Positions 29,531 through 39,057 are shown, counted from the first letter of the stretch. The stretch: 64,000 nucleotides of DNA from Zhongshania aliphaticivorans (GCF_001586255.1 NZ_CP014544.1:1953501-2017500); one strand, 5' to 3'. Notes: generated by a model from the sequence alone, not told the origin. Program-made: numbers and translations.

Positions 29531-31008
29531 TTCTTCTGTCAGTGTTCGTCCTGCTTTTTTCTGCCCTATTATTTATGCTCTCACTGTTCAGCTTAATCAT
29601 GCCGAGCAAATATGTGGCGATCCTCTTTATCAGTGTTGCTGCGTTCAGTGCCTACTTTTCCGACCAATACGGCACGGTTATCGATATTGAAATGATACGT
29701 AATATGATCGAAACCGACACATCGGAAACCGCCGATTTGATTACTTGGGGATTGATGTCGAGAGTTCTCGTACTCGGTTTGCTGCCTGCCATTATTGTCT
29801 TTCGCCTCCGACTCCAGAAAGTAAAAATCCAGCGCTACTTAGCTGCGCATGCCTTAGTCACTGGCGTATCCCTATGTGTAGCCGCGGCGTGCGTACTCAG
29901 CTATAGCAGCCAGTACGCTAGTTTCTTTAGAGAACACAAATCTGTTCGATATTACGTCACGCCAGCCTATCCAATTTATTCGGCTTTGCAATTTGCAGCG
30001 AGTTTCTCCCATATCGACACAGACCTACCTTTCAAGTCATTCGACGCTATTTCTAGTATTCTGGAAGACGAAACTGACCACAAAGAACTTATCATCCTCG
30101 TTGTTGGTGAAACCGCCCGCGCAGACCACTTTTCCCTAAATGGTTATTCGCGCGTCACCAACCCATTATTAGCGAAGGAAAGTCGCCTCATCAGCTATAG
30201 CCGCATCCAGTCCTGCGGCACGTCCACCGCGATTTCAGTTCCCTGCATGTTCTCTTATTCTGGCCATGACGGCTTTGACGTAAAGAGTGCTCGCAACACC
30301 GAAAATGGCTTAGATTTACTCCAAAAGGCGGGTGTGAATGTTTTATGGCGAGACAATAACTCAGACTCTAAGGGTGTGGCTGATCGTATCCCATTCGAAA
30401 ATTACCGAACGGCTGACAAAAACCCCATTTGCAACCCAGAATGCCGTGATGAAGGCATGCTCGATGGCTTACAGACCTACATCAATGATCAGACGGGTGA
30501 CATTCTCATTGTTCTCCACCAAATGGGGAGCCACGGCCCCGCCTATTTCCAGCGCTACCCCCCAGAGTTCGAGCGATTCACCCCAGCATGTCAATCTGCT
30601 GAGCTTTCTGACTGCAGTCAGCAGGAGATCATCAATGCCTATGACAACACTATTGTGTATACCGATTATTTTTTATCGAAGGTGATCGATTTCCTTAAAG
30701 CAAATACCCCTAAGTACGAAACCGCGATGTTCTATGTCAGTGACCATGGCGAGTCCTTAGGTGAATCGGGAATCTATCTTCACGGTATGCCCTATCGCTT
30801 TGCCCCTGATGCCCAAACGCATGTACCCGTAATTGCGTGGATTGGAGAATCCTCCGACATAGATTACGAAAAATCGAAGCGGCTGAAGGATCTCGACAAT
30901 ACCCACGACGAGGTATTTGACACGCTACTGACAGTTTTTGAAGTTAACACCAACCTGCTGCCATCAGCGAAAGACAAACTCATCGTTTTGTCAGAGGAAG
31001 ACGAGTAA
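29497..31008 (+). CDS. eptA: EptA/MCR-family phosphoethanolamine transferase lacking first TM helix
   Basis: Lipid A phosphoethanolamine transferase family. The catalytic periplasmic domain is complete: 'VVGETARADHFSLNGY' (metal-binding Glu), nucleophile Thr in 'SCGTSTAISVPCMFS', 'RDNNSDSKGV', 'HQMGSHGPAY' and 'YVSDHGESLGE'. The membrane part begins at what is TM2 in relatives ('LLLSVFVLLFSALLFMLSL') and TM1 is missing. The frame starts inside the 684-bp repeat (TTG 29497 or ATG 29515, both without a good ribosome site), and eptA-like sequence begins at 29531. So the native 5' end was lost at the junction. With pap2 immediately downstream it forms an eptA-pap2 pair like that of mcr-1 cassettes. 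Activity without TM1 is uncertain. Confidence 0.88.
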   Translation: MANFSRMTADPLLLSVFVLLFSALLFMLSLFSLIMPSKYVAILFISVAAFSAYFSDQYGTVIDIEMIRNMIETDTSETADLITWGLMSRVLVLGLLPAIIVFRLRLQKVKIQRYLAAHALVTGVSLCVAAACVLSYSSQYASFFREHKSVRYYVTPAYPIYSALQFAASFSHIDTDLPFKSFDAISSILEDETDHKELIILVVGETARADHFSLNGYSRVTNPLLAKESRLISYSRIQSCGTSTAISVPCMFSYSGHDGFDVKSARNTENGLDLLQKAGVNVLWRDNNSDSKGVADRIPFENYRTADKNPICNPECRDEGMLDGLQTYINDQTGDILIVLHQMGSHGPAYFQRYPPEFERFTPACQSAELSDCSQQEIINAYDNTIVYTDYFLSKVIDFLKANTPKYETAMFYVSDHGESLGESGIYLHGMPYRFAPDAQTHVPVIAWIGESSDIDYEKSKRLKDLDNTHDEVFDTLLTVFEVNTNLLPSAKDKLIVLSEEDE

Positions 31009-31013
31009 GACTA

Positions 31014-31730
31014 ATGAACCCCAGAAAGCAAATATTGTGGTCGATTCTCGCGCTATTCGTGCTGCTGCTCTGCTTTGAGAAAACGAACCTCGACCTGTTT
31101 GTTCAAGATGTCTTCTACAACAGCAGCACCCAGCAATGGATTTTAGATACCACGCATCCAGTACTGCACTTTCTTTTATATGACGGTGCCAAGGCCGCCG
31201 TTATTTGCTGGGAACTATTACTGCTTATTGCGCTGACCTTTTTCAGAAATAAACCGCTCGTCAAAGCGTATAGACAGGGAATCACTATCGTTTTAATTGC
31301 CATCCCCTTGTCGGCAGGCGTGGTTTCAGTCCTTAAAAACTCGACCAATATCGCCTGCCCTTACGCTTTAACCCATTATGGCGGGGATATCCCCTATGTC
31401 CGCATTTTTGATCCTTACCCTGAAGGTCAGCGCCCTCAAAAACAACAGCGCTGCTTCCCAGCGGGGCACGCGAGTGCTGGATTTGCCTTGTTGGCGCTGT
31501 ATTACTTGCCAAAGACCCGAAAGCGGAAAAATCAATTCCTTGCTTTAGCACTAGGTGCTGGCACGGCGATGGGTACTTACAAAATGCTGGTTGGCCACCA
31601 CTTTATCAGCCACACACTAATCACAATGGTGCTCTGCTGGTTAATGGTGAATATCGTCGCCTTATGTACACAGCGATTCTCAAACTTAGAACAATCTGAA
31701 TACACGGCCATTAAAAGCCAGACAGGCTAA
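31014..31730 (+). CDS. PAP2-family membrane phosphatase (paired with eptA)
   Basis: A 238-residue integral membrane phosphatase of the PAP2 superfamily with about six helices. Active-site motifs are 'KNSTNIACPYALTHYGGD' (K...P region), 'RCFPAGHASAGFALLAL' (PSGH-like) and 'GHHFISHTLITM' (H-S-H). It should remove phosphate from a lipid such as phosphatidic acid, undecaprenyl diphosphate or lipid A at the outer face of the inner membrane. It starts 5 nt after the eptA stop. A divergent paralogue is at 42403 beside another envelope-lipid cluster. The exact lipid substrate cannot be read from the sequence. Confidence 0.88.
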   Translation: MNPRKQILWSILALFVLLLCFEKTNLDLFVQDVFYNSSTQQWILDTTHPVLHFLLYDGAKAAVICWELLLLIALTFFRNKPLVKAYRQGITIVLIAIPLSAGVVSVLKNSTNIACPYALTHYGGDIPYVRIFDPYPEGQRPQKQQRCFPAGHASAGFALLALYYLPKTRKRKNQFLALALGAGTAMGTYKMLVGHHFISHTLITMVLCWLMVNIVALCTQRFSNLEQSEYTAIKSQTG

Positions 31731-31771
31731 GCCTGCGTTCAATTGCAGCCAACTAACTGAAGGTACTTACT

Positions 31772-33124
31772 TTGCGAACTGGTGGAAATGCGAATTATTC
31801 AAGGGAAAGGTTCCTGAGTGGAAAAGTGCTCCTTTGTACTCTGGCCTTATCAGCCTGCTCCACTGCCCCACCACGCCCCGAACCGAATTACCTACCAGAC
31901 CTGCAGCAGAGCCGAGTTGTGGAATCTGCAAGGCGTCACAACATCGACTTGTCCGCACCGCTGACCGCAAAAGATTTGGCAAGCATCGCAGTACTCAGCA
32001 ACCCTGAATTAAAAGTGTTGCGAGCATCCGAGAACCTTGCAAGTGCACAAGTGTTCGCCGCCGGGCTTTTCCCTGACCCAAGTTTCTCCCTTGGTGTAGA
32101 CACCCCGATTAACGGCAGCGGTTTGGTCAACGCGATTAGCGCATCCATCGGCCTTGATGTCGGCGCGCTCTTGACGCGATCAAGCACGCTTAGCGCCAGT
32201 GAAGCCCATTTGCAAAGCGTACGATTTGATATTGCCTGGGCTGAGTGGCTTACCGCCGAAAATGCAAAACTACTCGCAAGCCAAATAAGCTACCTACGCA
32301 AAATCCATCACCTTAGCGAGACGGCTTTAGCGCTATCCCATGAAGAGCTAATGCGTACTGAAACCGCTGTATTACGAGGCGACCTGCCCCGTAGCGCGAT
32401 ACAACTTCCGCTTCTCGTCAATACCGACGCTCGCTCCCAGTCAAGAAATACCGAGAGCCTCCTCCTGGTCGCCACCCAAGAGCTTCATCGTTTAATGGGT
32501 TTACCGCCCTCCGTCGGCTTAACATTGGCATCACCAACACCGACTACAGAACAACTCGAACTCCCTGTAACTGATGCTCTATTCAAGCTGGCAACCATTC
32601 ATCGCGCTGACTTAGCCGGAATGCGAATGGAACGTAAGAGCGCGGCTGAAAACACAAATACAGCTCGAATGAAGCAGTATCCATTACCCGTGATCGCGCT
32701 TAATGCCGCGCGGGACACGGGCAATCTTAAAACGCTTGGGCCTAGTGTGTCGATCACACTGCCACTGTGGAATCGCGGTCGCGGCGACCTTGCCATTGCG
32801 CAAGCCACTGAAGAACAAGCTGATGCGGCTTATTCCGCCCGCCTACTCAATATCTATGCAGACCTCGATGCTGCCTATTCCGCCCTGCTATTGGTCAACA
32901 AACAAGCACGCGACGCGACTGAAATCGCGTTGCAAATGGATGCATTAGTGTCAGGAACCCTAGCGGCTGTTGCGCGTGGTGATTACGCCGCATCGCTGTC
33001 AAACGAATTGCGCATAGCGTCCATTAACAAGCACATTCAAGCGATTGAACTAGCAATGAAACAAGCCGAACTCTTAATCGCACTAGAATTAAACCTAGGT
33101 GTACCGCTGGAGAATATAAAATGA
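31772..33124 (+). CDS. TolC-family outer-membrane efflux lipoprotein
   Basis: A 450-residue outer-membrane factor. It starts at TTG 31772 (no in-frame ATG fits) and has a lipoprotein signal 'VLLCTLALSACS' (Cys29). It has two outer-membrane-factor repeats ('SNPELKVLRASENLASAQVF', 'IHRADLAGMRMERKSAAENT') and 'GPSVSITLPLWNRGRGDLAIA'. It is the exit duct for the adaptor and pump that follow; its stop overlaps the adaptor start by 4 nt. The 41-nt gap after pap2 could allow co-transcription with eptA-pap2. Substrate unknown. Confidence 0.85.
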   Translation: MRTGGNANYSRERFLSGKVLLCTLALSACSTAPPRPEPNYLPDLQQSRVVESARRHNIDLSAPLTAKDLASIAVLSNPELKVLRASENLASAQVFAAGLFPDPSFSLGVDTPINGSGLVNAISASIGLDVGALLTRSSTLSASEAHLQSVRFDIAWAEWLTAENAKLLASQISYLRKIHHLSETALALSHEELMRTETAVLRGDLPRSAIQLPLLVNTDARSQSRNTESLLLVATQELHRLMGLPPSVGLTLASPTPTTEQLELPVTDALFKLATIHRADLAGMRMERKSAAENTNTARMKQYPLPVIALNAARDTGNLKTLGPSVSITLPLWNRGRGDLAIAQATEEQADAAYSARLLNIYADLDAAYSALLLVNKQARDATEIALQMDALVSGTLAAVARGDYAASLSNELRIASINKHIQAIELAMKQAELLIALELNLGVPLENIK

Positions 33125-34173
33125 GATTAATGTATCTATGCTCCGCCGTGCTGCTAAGTAGCTTATCCGCCTGCGGGAAAGCGCCTTTAGACACCGTCAT
33201 AGAGCCGACGGCACTGGTATCTATCGGCGTGGTTGAACTCGGCGACATTGCAAGCATAGTGCCCAGCTTCGGCGTCGTCGAATACGACCCCCAGTTTTTA
33301 CACAATATTAATTCCGAAATCGAAGCACATGTTACCGACCTTCAAGTTCAAGCAGGGAGTTCTGTTAAGAAAGGCCAAGTCCTACTGAAACTCAAACCAT
33401 CAGAAAGCGCGAAAATAGATATCGAGCGGGCGCGGCGGGACGCGTCAACCGCGCGAGCCAATGCGGCGCGTGTGCGACGGCTAAAAGATGACGGCCTTGC
33501 CAGTAACGCCGATATCGAACAGGCACGCAGTCAGGCAGAAGACATGCAAAGTCTTGCCGACAGTTTGCAGCAACGATCGAACACGCTTTCTGAGGTCAGG
33601 TCACCTGAGGACGCGATCATTGAGTCGATACTGGTCGAATCTGGCGGAATTGTCGCACCGGGCTCTACCTTGCTTCGCCTCTCAATTGGGCCTCACTTAC
33701 GGGCTAGGCTAAATTTAGAATTAGAAGACGCCGCTGTAATAGAACTTGGTAGCCCAGTGCGACTTAACGGCCTTGATAATTCAGGGCTTAGTATAGAAAG
33801 CAACTTAACTGCTAAAGACCAGAGGGTAGACCCCGCTACGCGAATGGTTACCGCGTACGCCGAGCTGCCACCGCATTCTACCTTACTGTCCGGGCAGGCA
33901 GTACGGGCCGAAATTACGACTCTCGTACATTCAAAGGTACCCCTTATTCCCGTCAACAGCGTTTTTTATGATGAGCGTGGTCAGTATGTGTTTATTTCTG
34001 AAAACGACACGGCAGTATTAAGACGTGTCACAACAGGGGTCAGTAATAAATCAACGATTGAAGTGACCACCGGGCTAACTGCCGGCGAGCGCATCATCGT
34101 AGATGCCGCTGCAGTGCTAACAGATGGAATGAAAACACGTCTTAAGGATGTATTAGCGGAGCCACAGCAATGA
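33121..34173 (+). CDS. RND periplasmic adaptor lipoprotein
   Basis: A 350-residue membrane-fusion protein with lipobox 'LLSSLSAC' (Cys18). It has the biotinyl-like half-motif 'AHVTDLQVQAGSSVKKGQVL', a coiled-coil hairpin ('RARRDASTARANAARVRRLK'), the return half 'RSPEDAIIESILVESGGIV' and beta-barrel/MP domains ('VDPATRMVTAYAELPP'). It couples the RND pump at 34170 to the TolC-type protein at 31772; overlaps of 4 nt on both sides show one tightly coupled operon. The lack of any His-rich or CxxC metal segment means metal export is not indicated. Confidence 0.87.
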   Translation: MRLMYLCSAVLLSSLSACGKAPLDTVIEPTALVSIGVVELGDIASIVPSFGVVEYDPQFLHNINSEIEAHVTDLQVQAGSSVKKGQVLLKLKPSESAKIDIERARRDASTARANAARVRRLKDDGLASNADIEQARSQAEDMQSLADSLQQRSNTLSEVRSPEDAIIESILVESGGIVAPGSTLLRLSIGPHLRARLNLELEDAAVIELGSPVRLNGLDNSGLSIESNLTAKDQRVDPATRMVTAYAELPPHSTLLSGQAVRAEITTLVHSKVPLIPVNSVFYDERGQYVFISENDTAVLRRVTTGVSNKSTIEVTTGLTAGERIIVDAAAVLTDGMKTRLKDVLAEPQQ

Positions 34174-37100
34174 ACTGGATGCTCGCGCGCCAAGCTCGGT
34201 TTCTTGTCGCCTGCTTCATTGTCTTGGTGATTGCTGGCGGCGTTTCATTTATTCAATTGCCGGTGAGCCTGTTTCCTGAAATCAACTTCCCACGTATAGC
34301 CATCTCATTGGAAGCTGGCGACCGCCCTGCTGACCAGATGGTCACCCAAATAACACGGCCCGTTGAAGAAGCCCTGCGCAGCATTCCCGGCGTTAAAAAC
34401 ATTCGCTCGCAGACCAGTCGAGGGGCCGCTGAAATATCGATTTCTTTAGATTGGGGTGGTGATATTAGCACCGCAGCACTTCGCGCAGAATCAGAGATCT
34501 CCCGCTTATCGCCGAGCCTCCCAAGTGGCTTAGCCTTTACTGTAAGGCGGATGGATCCAACAATTTTCCCAGTATTAGGCTACTCACTAACATCGACGGA
34601 GCTATCCCAAGTCGCCTTAAAAACCTTCGCCCGCTTTGAACTCCAACCCATACTCGCCACTGTTGACGGTGTCGCTGAGGTGACAGTGCTTGGCGGCAAT
34701 GACGCAGAATACCAGGTGATCGTTGATCCACTGCGCCTGCAATCAGTCGGCTTGTCTATTACCGACATTGAAGCAGCGATTCAAGCCGACAATAAGGTTG
34801 AGGCCGTAGGGCGATTTGAAGACCGGTCGCGATTGTATCTCTCCTTAGTTGATGGTCGATTAACCACAATTGCCGACATTGGCACCATAATTGTAAAAGC
34901 TCAAAACGGCACCATTATTGATCTGGCGGATGTGGCTGACATTCAGTTGAATACCGCTCAAGAGTGGACGCGTGTCACCGCAGACGGGAAAACAGCGGTA
35001 TTGGTGAATATTCGGCAGACACCAAATGCTAATTCAATTGCGCTTACCGACAGTATTAAGAAATTAATGGCTCGGGAAGCCGCGCGCTTCCCCTCCTCCA
35101 TCGTTATCACACCTTATTACGACCAATCAGACCTGGTACGCGCTGCGGCGAGCAGTGTTCGAGACTCTATAATTATCGGCACAATCCTCGCTGGTCTCGT
35201 GCTGTTTCTATTTTTGCGCAGCATAAGAATGGTGCTTATCGTTGCGGTGATCCTGCCTGCCGTACTGGTGTCTACAGCCTTACTACTCAATCTTCTGAAT
35301 CTAAGCCTAAACATTATGACATTGGGAGGCATGGCAGCCGCTGTTGGACTGATAGTTGATGACATTGTCGTGATGCTAGAGCACATCAGCCGTCGCCTAA
35401 GTGATAAAAATATATCCGTGTTAAGCGCAGCAGCTGAAATGACAAGCCCCTTAGTGGGTTCATCACTGGCCACTATCATCGTCTTCACGCCACTCGCATT
35501 TTTAAGCGGTGTGACGGGAGGCTTTTTTAAGGCACTCGCTATTACCATGGCGTCAAGCCTGATTTTCTCAATGATTTATACCGTGACGATATGCCCACTT
35601 CTCGCCACCAAGCTCGCAAACGAGAACGATGCTATACGAGCAGAGAACGCGAATCACTGGTTAGACAGAATCGCTGATGCATATGAAAACCTCATGCACC
35701 GGCTGTTCGCACACTCACGGATCTGGACAATATCAATGATCGCCGTAGCGTCGATAATCGCAGGCCTTTCCAGTAGCTTTGTGAGTTCAGGGTTTATGCC
35801 GCAAATGGATGAAGGTGGCCTAATACTCGACTACGTCGCCCCACCGGGAACATCGCTAACTAAAACAGACCAGATGGTCTCAAAAATGGAAGAATTCATT
35901 CGCGCAGTGCCTGAGGTCGAAAGTTACTCCCGCCGCACAGGCTTACAACTCGGTGGTGGGCTAAGCGAAGCCAATGAAGGCGATATGTTTATCAAACTAA
36001 AACCGCTACCAAGACGCCCAATAGAAGAAGTGATGGCTGACATACGCCAGCGGGTGGAGCTCAACATTCCCGGTCTATCTATAGAAACCTTACAGCTCAT
36101 GGGCGATATCATTGGCGACCTAACAGCAGTACCACAACCCATAGAAGTGAAACTCTACAACAGCAACCCCAAATCGCTTGCCATAGCCGCAAATACCGTA
36201 ATGGATACACTGCAAAATATTAGCGGCGTAGTCGAAGTACAGATATCTGATCGTATCTCCGGCGATGCCATTGTGGTGACCTTAGACCGCCGCCGCGTAG
36301 CTCTAGAAAATATGGATCCATCTCAGGTTACCGCGCAAGTTAAATCACTTATGAACGGAAGTTTGACTGGCGAGATTCAGGCCGGTGAGCGCAGCATTGG
36401 CATTAAAGTGTGGCAAGCAGAGTCGATGCGCGAGCGTATTAGTAATCTCGAAAATACTAAAGTGCAATCCAATGACGGCCACTTGATTCCCCTTAAACGA
36501 ATCGCATCTATCGATATTATCCAAGGGCAATCCCAAATTAGCCGCGAAAACCTGCAAACCATGACCGCCGTGACGGCGCGCCTCGACGGCAGGGACATGG
36601 GCTCTGCCATGAAGGAAATTACTACAAAAATGCAGGGAATTATTTTACCGCCCGGCGTGCGCTATGAATTTGGAGGACTCTTTCTTGAGCAGCAAAAGTC
36701 TTTCCGCGATCTAATAGCTGTGTTCATCGCCGCGTTTATCCTATCTGGTTTGCTTTTGCTGTTTCTGTTTAGAGATTTCACTCAAACAGCGTCGATACTT
36801 GGCGTGGTATTACTCTCTGTCACCGGCGTACTCGGCGGCTTAGTCATCACCGGTACCGAACTCAATATAGCAGCCTTGATGGGCGTCACAATGGTCATCG
36901 GCATAATCGCAGAGCTGGGTGTATTTTACTTTGCAGAACTCCCCGAAACCAACATTGAACACACTCACCGCATAGCCGCTGGTCGCGCTAGATTGCGACC
37001 AATTTTCATGTCGGCAAGCATCGCCATTCTGGCCTTAGCGCCGCTCGCCTTACAGTTTGGTCAAGGGTCTGCGCTTTTAGCACCAATGGCAGTCGCCATC

Positions 37101-37187
37101 ATATCTGGACTCTTAGTTGGCGCGCCGCTTGTATTAGTAGCGGCACCGCTACTTCACAGCGCAATGCAGATCGAGAGAAACACCTAA
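34170..37187 (+). CDS. RND efflux pump, inner-membrane subunit
   Basis: A 1005-residue RND permease. TM4 reads 'AVGLIVDDIVVMLEHISRRL' with the Asp-Asp pair of drug pumps (HAE type). TM10 reads 'VIGIIAELGVFYFAEL', with Glu where HME pumps have Glu and AcrB-type pumps have the essential Lys. This mixed signature places it outside the well-known classes. The porter segments are 'LGGNDAEYQVIVDPLRLQSV' and 'GRFEDRSRLYLSLVDGRLTT'. Third gene of a coupled operon; a terminator follows at 37247. Substrate cannot be named. Location after eptA-pap2 hints at envelope or amphiphile efflux, but that is inference. Confidence 0.88.
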   Translation: MNWMLARQARFLVACFIVLVIAGGVSFIQLPVSLFPEINFPRIAISLEAGDRPADQMVTQITRPVEEALRSIPGVKNIRSQTSRGAAEISISLDWGGDISTAALRAESEISRLSPSLPSGLAFTVRRMDPTIFPVLGYSLTSTELSQVALKTFARFELQPILATVDGVAEVTVLGGNDAEYQVIVDPLRLQSVGLSITDIEAAIQADNKVEAVGRFEDRSRLYLSLVDGRLTTIADIGTIIVKAQNGTIIDLADVADIQLNTAQEWTRVTADGKTAVLVNIRQTPNANSIALTDSIKKLMAREAARFPSSIVITPYYDQSDLVRAAASSVRDSIIIGTILAGLVLFLFLRSIRMVLIVAVILPAVLVSTALLLNLLNLSLNIMTLGGMAAAVGLIVDDIVVMLEHISRRLSDKNISVLSAAAEMTSPLVGSSLATIIVFTPLAFLSGVTGGFFKALAITMASSLIFSMIYTVTICPLLATKLANENDAIRAENANHWLDRIADAYENLMHRLFAHSRIWTISMIAVASIIAGLSSSFVSSGFMPQMDEGGLILDYVAPPGTSLTKTDQMVSKMEEFIRAVPEVESYSRRTGLQLGGGLSEANEGDMFIKLKPLPRRPIEEVMADIRQRVELNIPGLSIETLQLMGDIIGDLTAVPQPIEVKLYNSNPKSLAIAANTVMDTLQNISGVVEVQISDRISGDAIVVTLDRRRVALENMDPSQVTAQVKSLMNGSLTGEIQAGERSIGIKVWQAESMRERISNLENTKVQSNDGHLIPLKRIASIDIIQGQSQISRENLQTMTAVTARLDGRDMGSAMKEITTKMQGIILPPGVRYEFGGLFLEQQKSFRDLIAVFIAAFILSGLLLLFLFRDFTQTASILGVVLLSVTGVLGGLVITGTELNIAALMGVTMVIGIIAELGVFYFAELPETNIEHTHRIAAGRARLRPIFMSASIAILALAPLALQFGQGSALLAPMAVAIISGLLVGAPLVLVAAPLLHSAMQIERNT

Positions 37188-37246
37188 AACCCCGAATTGC
37201 ACTGAAAATAAGTCTGTACGTATACGTATATGTATAAATTAATAAG

Positions 37247-37276
37247 GAAAGTTAGTCTAAACTTTCTCGTTTTCTT
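37247..37276 (+). terminator. Probable terminator after the RND operon
   Basis: 7-bp stem GAAAGTT (37247-37253) / AACTTTC (37260-37266) with a 6-nt loop, followed by TCGTTTTCTT. A 22-nt strictly alternating purine-pyrimidine stretch lies just before it (37215-37236). The hairpin separates the RND operon from the barrel gene at 37345. Confidence 0.6.
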
Positions 37277-37344
37277 CAAGAATACCTAAGAAACAAACAC
37301 TATGATGGAGATTAATAAACCATACAAATTGGGTATACAGAGAA

Positions 37345-39057
37345 ATGCTAACGAATAAACTATGGCACGCTCTATGTTACTTTACCTTGCTATCAAGCTA
37401 CACCGCTTATGCTTCTGAAATAGCGGAAAAAGAATCCATTGGGTCATGCGACCAAAGCGATACTGAACGTCACAGCGAGCTAACAGACGTCAACTTCAAA
37501 GCTACTGGCATAGATTATGGCAGTGCGACCGTTGGGAAAATCGACATCGATGCCAGCCCTATTTTCGATGAAAACAACCCCGACGAAAACAATTGGGCAT
37601 TTAGACTTGTAAACCGCTTACACGTAAAAACCAAAGCCGGAGTCATTAAAGATGACTTGCTATTTAAGCCCGGCGACAATCTACAAGACGTGTCCATATC
37701 GGCAAGTGAACGTACACTCAATACTCGCCGATACCTTACCAACGCAAAGATTTCGACTGCTCCTCCTTGCAACGGCGTTTCAAATGTTACTGTAAGCACC
37801 AGAGATGTATGGACATTAAAACCCAAATTGAGCTTATCTCGCTCTGGCGGCAACAATAATAGCAGTGCCGGCTTTGAAGATTCTAACTTCTTTGGTACTG
37901 GCAAAAGCGTATCAATAATGCGTTTCAACAATGACCAACGTTCCGGTCAAGTATATAGTTACTACGACCCAAATACCGGCGCATACAAAAGTGCATTAAA
38001 ACTTCGATACTCGGAAAACTCCGATGGCATAGAAAAGAAATTTCAGCTTTACCGTGATTTCTTAGACATCAGTACTGACTGGAGCGGCGGAATCTTCTAT
38101 GGTGACAAAAGTGAAGTAGCGTCGGTTTATGATCTAGGAAAGAAAGTTTTCAACTACGAGCAGCAGAGTAAATCTGCGTCTGTATTTTATGGCCGGCGAT
38201 TAGATTCCGCATCTGTCGATAACGAGTATGCGAGACGCATTGTCTTCGGCGTAACGTCAAGCGCTGAAACGTTCACTCCCGATACCATAGTCCCTAATAG
38301 TAGTTTTTACTTACCGACGGATAGAGACGAAAACATTGCATGGATAGAGTACCAAAAAGAAATAGATGACTATATTTCAACAACGAACATCAAACAAATA
38401 AACCGCCCTGAATACTTCAATCTTGGCGGAAAGTTTACTGCTCGACTCGGTTACTCGAACTCTAATATTAGCAGCGACTTTAATGCCTACCTGCTCGATA
38501 TCGAAGATAGCTACGCATACAAACTAAAAGACAATCATCTGATTATAGGTTCTACAAAACTCACCGGTAGATACACCGACTCCGGTCTACTTAATAGTGC
38601 TATTGAAGGTGATGTATCGTACTACTGGAAAAACATGGAGCGTGGCCAGTTTTTTGCCAAATTATCTGGATTGAAGGGCTACAACTTGTACCAAGATACC
38701 ATCATCGAACTTGGCGGCGACACTGGCCTACGAGGCTACCCGTCACACTATCAGTCAGGAGATAAGAGTCTTTTATTCACCATGGAACAACATTTCTTTG
38801 GCAACACTGAATGGCTATCGCTCTTTTATGCCGGTGCAGCTGTCTTTTTTGATGCCGGGTCGGCATGGGGCACAACGAGTAATTCACCCGATTGGGTAAA
38901 AGACGTTGGTGTCGGTCTTAGGTTCTCTGGCACGAGGAATGGCAGTAGAGAAGAAGGCGAACATAATGTGCTACACATGGATATTGTAGCGCCTCTAGAT
39001 GGTAAAAGTGATATTTCGAGCTACCAGCTCAGAGTAAAAACAGAGAAGCGTTTCTGA
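37345..39057 (+). CDS. Omp85/BamA-like outer-membrane barrel with short POTRA region
   Basis: A 570-residue exported protein. Signal peptide ends near 'YTAYASE'. A single POTRA-like segment follows ('RLVNRLHVKTKAGVIKDDLL', 'SERTLNTRRYLTNAKISTAP', 'NVTVSTRDVWTLKPKLSLS'), then a large beta-barrel with the surface-antigen pattern 'ELGGDTGLRGYPSHYQSGDK' (the GLRGY motif of the Omp85 L6 loop) and 'AGAAVFFDAGSAW', ending 'QLRVKTEKRF' with terminal Phe. Only one POTRA is evident, so it is not BamA or TamA itself. Role in inserting or exporting an envelope component is inferred. The 174 bp after its stop up to the DUF368 gene hold nothing I can support. Confidence 0.8.
   Translation: MLTNKLWHALCYFTLLSSYTAYASEIAEKESIGSCDQSDTERHSELTDVNFKATGIDYGSATVGKIDIDASPIFDENNPDENNWAFRLVNRLHVKTKAGVIKDDLLFKPGDNLQDVSISASERTLNTRRYLTNAKISTAPPCNGVSNVTVSTRDVWTLKPKLSLSRSGGNNNSSAGFEDSNFFGTGKSVSIMRFNNDQRSGQVYSYYDPNTGAYKSALKLRYSENSDGIEKKFQLYRDFLDISTDWSGGIFYGDKSEVASVYDLGKKVFNYEQQSKSASVFYGRRLDSASVDNEYARRIVFGVTSSAETFTPDTIVPNSSFYLPTDRDENIAWIEYQKEIDDYISTTNIKQINRPEYFNLGGKFTARLGYSNSNISSDFNAYLLDIEDSYAYKLKDNHLIIGSTKLTGRYTDSGLLNSAIEGDVSYYWKNMERGQFFAKLSGLKGYNLYQDTIIELGGDTGLRGYPSHYQSGDKSLLFTMEQHFFGNTEWLSLFYAGAAVFFDAGSAWGTTSNSPDWVKDVGVGLRFSGTRNGSREEGEHNVLHMDIVAPLDGKSDISSYQLRVKTEKRF

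Noticed and set aside
29490-29690. ORF starting ATGAACTTTGG at the end of the 684-bp repeat
   Set aside because: It is out of frame with the EptA-family protein and its product has no recognisable features; the real frame starts at TTG 29497 or ATG 29515.
34170-37187. Annotating this RND pump as a metal (HME) pump
   Set aside because: TM4 carries the drug-pump Asp-Asp pair and there are no metal-binding Met or His segments in pump or adaptor; the class is left open.
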